Origin: Acidimicrobiia bacterium
GTDB lineage: Bacteria > Actinomycetota > Acidimicrobiia > Spongiisociales > UBA5794
Length of the DNA stretch: 9,549 nucleotides
Assembly (NCBI GenBank): GCA_041393965.1
Contig: JAWKJB010000004.1
Location: 1-9,549, forward strand
Direction of reading: 5' to 3'
The notes below the pieces were generated by a model. It had not been told where the DNA came from and made no database searches. It was given only the letters and a program-made list of their open reading frames with translations. Positions 6,537 through 9,549 of the stretch are shown here, in pieces. Position 1 is the first letter of the stretch. Each line of letters starts with the position of its first letter. The position numbers were made by a program, and so were the translations under genes.

Positions 6537-7181
6537 ATGCCCGACGCCCGGACCTTGGCCCTGTTCGCTGCAGCGTCGTTCGTGCTGGTCATCATCCCCG
6601 GACCGGCGGTCATCTACATCCTGACCCGCAGCATCAGCCAAGGACGCACGGCAGGCATCGTTTCGGCGCTCGGAGTCAACATCGGCACCGGGGTACATGT
6701 GCTCGGAGCCGCTGCTGGACTGTCGGTTGTCCTTGCGAACTCCGTCGCCATGTTCAACGCCATCAAGTGGGTTGGTGTTGCCTACCTGGCCTGGATCGGC
6801 ATCCGAACCATCCGAATGGATGACACCGTGTTCACGACGGAGACCCGGGATCCAACCGCCTTGCGCAGAGTGTTCACCGAGGGCGTGATCGTCAACATGC
6901 TGAACCCGAAAGTCGCGATCTTCATCCTCGCGTTCCTCCCCCAGTTCGTCGACACCGCAGCGGCGAACCCCGCCGCACAAACGATCGTGCTCGGTGTCAC
7001 CCTCATCGCTGTCGGCGTCGTATCTGACAGTGCCTATGCGTTCGCGGGTGGACACTTGGGGCGACTGCTGCGAAGGCGACCCCACGCGGCTCGAACTGCC
7101 CGCATCGGAGCGGGTGCGACCTATCTCGCCCTCGCCGCCGTCGCCACCTTCACCGGGACACGATCCAGCCCCGGATCGTGA
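6537..7181 (+). CDS. LysE/RhtB-family amino-acid exporter (214 aa)
   Basis: An inner-membrane exporter of the LysE/RhtB (threonine/homoserine/lysine efflux) superfamily, which exports amino acids or related small molecules driven by the ion gradient. Family signatures are clear: IPGPAVIYILTRSISQG (20-36) followed by the G-rich second helix (ALGVNIGTGVHV), the VGVAYLAWIGIRTIR helix end in the first half, and the hallmark EGVIVNMLNPKVAIFILAFL with PQFV opening the second half. About six hydrophobic helices (roughly 7-28, 38-62, 66-88, 115-140, 147-170, 185-205) and 214 residues match the family. The substrate cannot be read from sequence. Start ATG 6537 gives the standard N-terminus (MPDARTLALF). 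It diverges from the sigma gene, and its stop codon lies within a hairpin. Confidence 0.9.
   Translation: MPDARTLALFAAASFVLVIIPGPAVIYILTRSISQGRTAGIVSALGVNIGTGVHVLGAAAGLSVVLANSVAMFNAIKWVGVAYLAWIGIRTIRMDDTVFTTETRDPTALRRVFTEGVIVNMLNPKVAIFILAFLPQFVDTAAANPAAQTIVLGVTLIAVGVVSDSAYAFAGGHLGRLLRRRPHAARTARIGAGATYLALAAVATFTGTRSSPGS
7159..7180 (+). terminator. Hairpin at the end of the exporter gene, possible terminator without U-tract
   Basis: CACGATCC-AGCCCC-GGATCGTG forms a perfect 8-bp stem with a 6-nt loop, ending within the stop codon (7179-7181). No run of T follows, so it is not a classical intrinsic terminator. GC-rich actinobacteria often show such U-less hairpins at gene ends, where they may stop transcription or protect the 3' end. 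Confidence 0.4.
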
Positions 7182-7308
7182 GGACACCACCGCGAGACCC
7201 GACCCGACCGGGTGATCACCGATCCGGCATCGAGCGCTGAGGATCTCCGGCCGACCAGCAAACACCGATCCCCCGTGTCCAAATCCGTGCGGTTGCATGG
7301 GCACGCCT

Positions 7309-7314
7309 TATCCT
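7309..7314 (+). promoter_or_regulatory. Putative -10 box (TATCCT) giving a leaderless transcript of the zinc-ribbon gene
   Basis: TATCCT ends 7 nt before ATG 7322, with no Shine-Dalgarno before the ATG and no clear -35. The rest of the 140-bp gap after the exporter (7182-7321) shows no gene or RNA that I can support. Confidence 0.4.
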
Positions 7315-7321
7315 GACGCCG

Positions 7322-8329
7322 ATGCCACGGACATCCTCGAACCTCCCCATCTGTATTCATTGCGGAACCCCACGGCCAGCGGACGAGACCCGGTGCCCCA
7401 CCTGCGGCAAGCCCTGGATCGATGTCCGAGTGGAACCACCCAGCGACGCTGCCCCCAAACAAGTCCCTCCCCCCGCCGGATCAACCACACCGGCCGATGA
7501 AGAGGTTGCCGCGGCCGACACAGCCGATGCGATGCCTCCGCCGCTTGTGCCCATTCACGACACCGGCGAGTTCGGCATGGACGAGTGGACCCTGCCGCCA
7601 GAACCGACCCGTTCGAAGGCGGTGTGGCTGCTGCCGATCGCTTTGCTCGCTGCCGTTGCTGCGTTCTGGGGATTCGTTTGGTTCGGAGGGGATTCCCCAA
7701 CACCCACCACCGTCGCCGCTGCACCCGAGACCACGACAACATCGTCGCCGTCCTCCACCACGACAACAACCGGGGCTACCACGACAACGAGCTCATCGAC
7801 CACAACGACCACCGTCCCGTATCCCGCGGCTTCGGACTGGGAAGGCAACGGCAACAGCATCGCGCTCACCGAGCTTCCGCTCAAGGCCGCGGGTATCGGA
7901 GAGCTCGCGTTCGGAACACCGATCGACGAAGTGGCGGGCACGCTCGTCGCAAGCATCGGAACTCCGGACGCCGCAGGTGACAGCGACCTGTGTCAGCCGG
8001 AGGAGGCATACTGGCTCCAGTGGGGACCACTGCGCGCCGTCTTCGATGGCTGGGAGTCGGATGCGTCCTTCGTGTCCTACCGATACGAGGACCGGGACGA
8101 GGGAACCACCGATGTGGTCCTCAGAACGCTGTCGGGTCTCGAAGTCGGACACACGGTCGAACAGCTCAAGTCGACCTACGGTTCGTTCACGGTCACCTTC
8201 GAGGTGATCGACGCGCAAAACTATTTTCGGCTGGTCGACGGTGGCGAGCTCCTGTTGTGGGGCCCCGTCACATCGACCGATGACGACGGCACCGTGGTGG
8301 GAATCTACTCCCCGACACCTTGCCCGTAG
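7322..8329 (+). CDS. Zinc-ribbon, single-TM protein with Thr/Ser stalk and duplicated extracellular domain (335 aa)
   Basis: Function unknown. Layout: an N-terminal zinc ribbon (C11-x2-C14 ... C25-x2-C28, with CxxCG-type knuckles), an acidic, Pro-rich cytoplasmic linker (40-95), one TM helix (about 100-121), a Thr/Ser stalk (137-165), and an extracellular domain (about 172-335). That domain seems to hold two related halves: FGTPIDEV (197-204) followed 36 residues later by WGPL (234-237), and VGHTVEQL (275-282) followed 37 residues later by WGPV (313-316). The G-x-T/P-hydrophobic-E-hydrophobic pattern recalls the helix-strand units of SmpA/BLIP-like folds, which is inference only. C224 and C334 could form a disulfide outside the cell. 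Cytoplasmic ribbon plus external sensor-like domain would suit a membrane signalling or scaffold protein. It lies 42 bp before the next gene on the same strand. Start ATG 7322 sits just before the ribbon. Confidence 0.8.
   Translation: MPRTSSNLPICIHCGTPRPADETRCPTCGKPWIDVRVEPPSDAAPKQVPPPAGSTTPADEEVAAADTADAMPPPLVPIHDTGEFGMDEWTLPPEPTRSKAVWLLPIALLAAVAAFWGFVWFGGDSPTPTTVAAAPETTTTSSPSSTTTTTGATTTTSSSTTTTTVPYPAASDWEGNGNSIALTELPLKAAGIGELAFGTPIDEVAGTLVASIGTPDAAGDSDLCQPEEAYWLQWGPLRAVFDGWESDASFVSYRYEDRDEGTTDVVLRTLSGLEVGHTVEQLKSTYGSFTVTFEVIDAQNYFRLVDGGELLLWGPVTSTDDDGTVVGIYSPTPCP
7730..7816 (+). repeat. Low-complexity Thr/Ser codon tract (extracellular stalk)
   Basis: Residues 137-165 of the zinc-ribbon protein are almost only Thr and Ser, encoded mainly by ACC/ACG/ACA and TCG/TCA. 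It lies directly outside the TM helix, where such stalks hold a domain away from the membrane and are often O-glycosylated. A tract like this is prone to length change between strains. Confidence 0.6.
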
Positions 8330-8351
8330 GGCCCGTGGCGACCCGGGCAAG

Positions 8352-8357
8352 TACTCT
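8352..8357 (+). promoter_or_regulatory. Weak candidate -10 box (TACTCT) before the P-loop gene
   Basis: TACTCT fits TANNNT and ends 14 nt before ATG 8372, giving a leader of under 10 nt; no Shine-Dalgarno and no -35 are visible. A 5-bp hairpin (GCCCG 8331-8335 with CGGGC 8344-8348) fills the gap before it. Cotranscription with the preceding gene is equally possible. Confidence 0.25.
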
Positions 8358-8371
8358 TGGGTCTGGTTGAC

Positions 8372-9549
8372 ATGAGCAACGAGACAACACCGTCTTCGAC
8401 CCCCCGTCTTCGCCGTCGGATCTTCAACGCGCCAACGATGCTGTCGTTCGTCGCCGCGGTTGCAGTGTTCATCCTGGTGTCGACGATCGTATCGACCAAC
8501 CTCGGGGTCGCGGTCGCCATCGGAGCAGGAGCACTCGCTGGCGGACTGATCTGGTGGTCCTTGTCGTCAGTCGCACGACACCGCCAGCTCGCGACCGTCC
8601 TGACGAACCTCCCCGATGTCGGGCCGATTCCGACCCACGAAGCACTCGCCCCTGCCATCGGCGACGGGGACGCGGCCACCGCGTACCGCCTCGCGGCGCA
8701 AGGCCTCGAGGAACGCACAACCGGCCAGATTCTCCTTTTCACCAGCCCGGTCCCTGGCTGGGGAACCACGACGGTGGCCCTGAACACGGCAATCGCGGCG
8801 AGCCGTCTCGGACGACGCGTCGTGTTCATCGATGCGGACCTCACCTGTCACGGAGCATCCCGATTCCTCTCGACGGGACCTGAGCCCGGTCTCTCAAGCC
8901 TTGCCGATGGCACGGCAACGCTCCCCCAGGTCGCCCGCCTCCTCACGGTGAGTACTGATGTGCGGCTCCCGGTGATCCCACCGGGAGGACCCATGGACGA
9001 CGAAGCACTTCTCGCGGGGCCCGAGATGGGCGCCGCCATCGACACGATGGCGGCAACGGCGGATTTGATCATCATCGATGCTCCTCCTGTTGGCTGGTCC
9101 GATACGACTCCGCACCTCGCAGCGCACGCGGATGGCTCGGTGCTCGTGGTCTCCCCCAAGGCAGACCCGGCAACAACCGTCGCGACCGGGGAACGACTCG
9201 CCGACATCGGTGCGCCGGTCCTGGCCTATATCACCAACCGGTCCGAACGCGTCATGACGCCACTCGGGTCAGTTTGGAAGTCCCTCATCATCCGGACGGT
9301 TGCCATGGCGGTGCTCCTCGCTGCGGCGTTCACGCTCTTCACGAGCGGGCAACTGTGGGCCGCGTGGGCCGGAATCGACCGCGAGGAGTTCTCACTCGCC
9401 GACGCCAATGTCGCCCTCGATGCAACCACGACGACGGTGGACCCGGGGGCGCTGCCTGCCGTCGATGGAGCTCACACGACAGCACCGGACCCGGCACCTG
9501 ACACCGAATCCCCCGAGATGTTCGAAACATTCCTCGTCATCGGCGGCGA
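8372..9549 (+). CDS. Wzc/CpsD-like P-loop membrane protein with degenerate Walker A, possible LCP fusion (3' truncated by window edge)
   Basis: The frame is open from ATG 8372 to the window end (392 complete codons). Two TM helices (about 23-42 and 44-64) lead into a cytoplasmic domain that follows the bacterial tyrosine kinase (BY-kinase)/CpsD plan: NLPDVGPIP (79-87), an AYR-type helix, a P-loop region, Walker A' FIDADL (152-157), Walker B LIIIDAPP (232-239), and a final ITNR (287-290). The P-loop reads SPVPGWGTTT (125-134) where active members have PGEGKT/S; the nucleotide-binding Lys is replaced by Thr132. A third TM (about 305-325) then crosses back out, followed by a Thr/Pro/Asp linker (about 345-380). 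The last residues, FETFLVIGG, resemble the opening strand of LytR-CpsA-Psr cell-wall ligases, but too little is present to be sure. True BY-kinases end with a Tyr cluster instead. Likely role: cell-envelope polysaccharide assembly, inferred. Confidence 0.75.
   Translation, partial: MSNETTPSSTPRLRRRIFNAPTMLSFVAAVAVFILVSTIVSTNLGVAVAIGAGALAGGLIWWSLSSVARHRQLATVLTNLPDVGPIPTHEALAPAIGDGDAATAYRLAAQGLEERTTGQILLFTSPVPGWGTTTVALNTAIAASRLGRRVVFIDADLTCHGASRFLSTGPEPGLSSLADGTATLPQVARLLTVSTDVRLPVIPPGGPMDDEALLAGPEMGAAIDTMAATADLIIIDAPPVGWSDTTPHLAAHADGSVLVVSPKADPATTVATGERLADIGAPVLAYITNRSERVMTPLGSVWKSLIIRTVAMAVLLAAAFTLFTSGQLWAAWAGIDREEFSLADANVALDATTTTVDPGALPAVDGAHTTAPDPAPDTESPEMFETFLVIGG

Noticed and set aside
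6297..7304. Long - strand open frame (335 codons) opposite the exporter
   Set aside because: The exporter has all LysE family motifs on the + strand; the antisense translation is rich in Gly, Arg, Asp and Ser with no domain, typical of a shadow frame.
7730..7816. ACC/ACG/ACA-rich tract as a non-coding microsatellite or repeat array
   Set aside because: It stays in frame in a clear gene and encodes a Thr/Ser stalk after a TM helix; there are no spacers of constant length, so it is not a CRISPR array.

Overview
The window is from a GC-rich genome with short intergenic gaps. The sigma factor type, an 'RRGL..IPVLLGGAALTR' style of cobalamin-dependent methionine synthase, a Thr/Ser-rich 'TTTT' stalk protein and start codons lacking Shine-Dalgarno sites but preceded by TANNNT boxes all suggest an actinobacterium. 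My best guess is the Acidimicrobiia/Ilumatobacter side, but that is inference from protein style, not a database result.

Left part (1-1900, + strand): the 3' end of metH (end of the B12-binding domain plus the whole reactivation domain) overlaps by 17 bp a gene for a short, divergent methylenetetrahydrofolate-reductase-like protein. Together they look like a one-carbon/methionine unit: one protein would supply or handle methyl-tetrahydrofolate and the other uses it to methylate homocysteine.

Middle (1945-5195): a four-TM membrane protein of unknown function on the - strand converges on the methionine unit. It diverges, across about 100 bp, from a 770-residue HerA/FtsK-class ATPase with a long coiled-coil C-terminus. 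That ATPase belongs to a widespread family whose function is not known to me.

Centre right (5251-7181): a sigma-70 family (RpoD/SigA/SigB-like) factor on the - strand has a clear promoter and Shine-Dalgarno. It diverges from a LysE/RhtB-family amino-acid exporter. The 236-bp gap between them carries the sigma promoter, an inverted repeat abutting its -35, and a second inverted repeat nearer the exporter.

Right part (7322-9549, + strand): a zinc-ribbon/single-TM/Thr-stalk protein has an apparently duplicated extracellular domain. It is followed 42 bp later by an open reading frame that runs off the window: two TM helices, a tyrosine-kinase-like (Wzc/CpsD, BY-kinase) cytoplasmic P-loop domain whose Walker A lysine is replaced by threonine, a third TM, a Pro/Thr/Asp linker, and the start of an extracytoplasmic domain that may be LytR-CpsA-Psr (LCP). 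This possible pseudokinase-LCP fusion is the most unusual object in the window.

Three unrelated + strand genes (2883, 6537, 7322) share a TANNNT box ending 6-8 nt before the ATG and lack a Shine-Dalgarno, a pattern that predicts leaderless transcripts. I see no tRNA, rRNA, CRISPR array, insertion sequence or phage gene.
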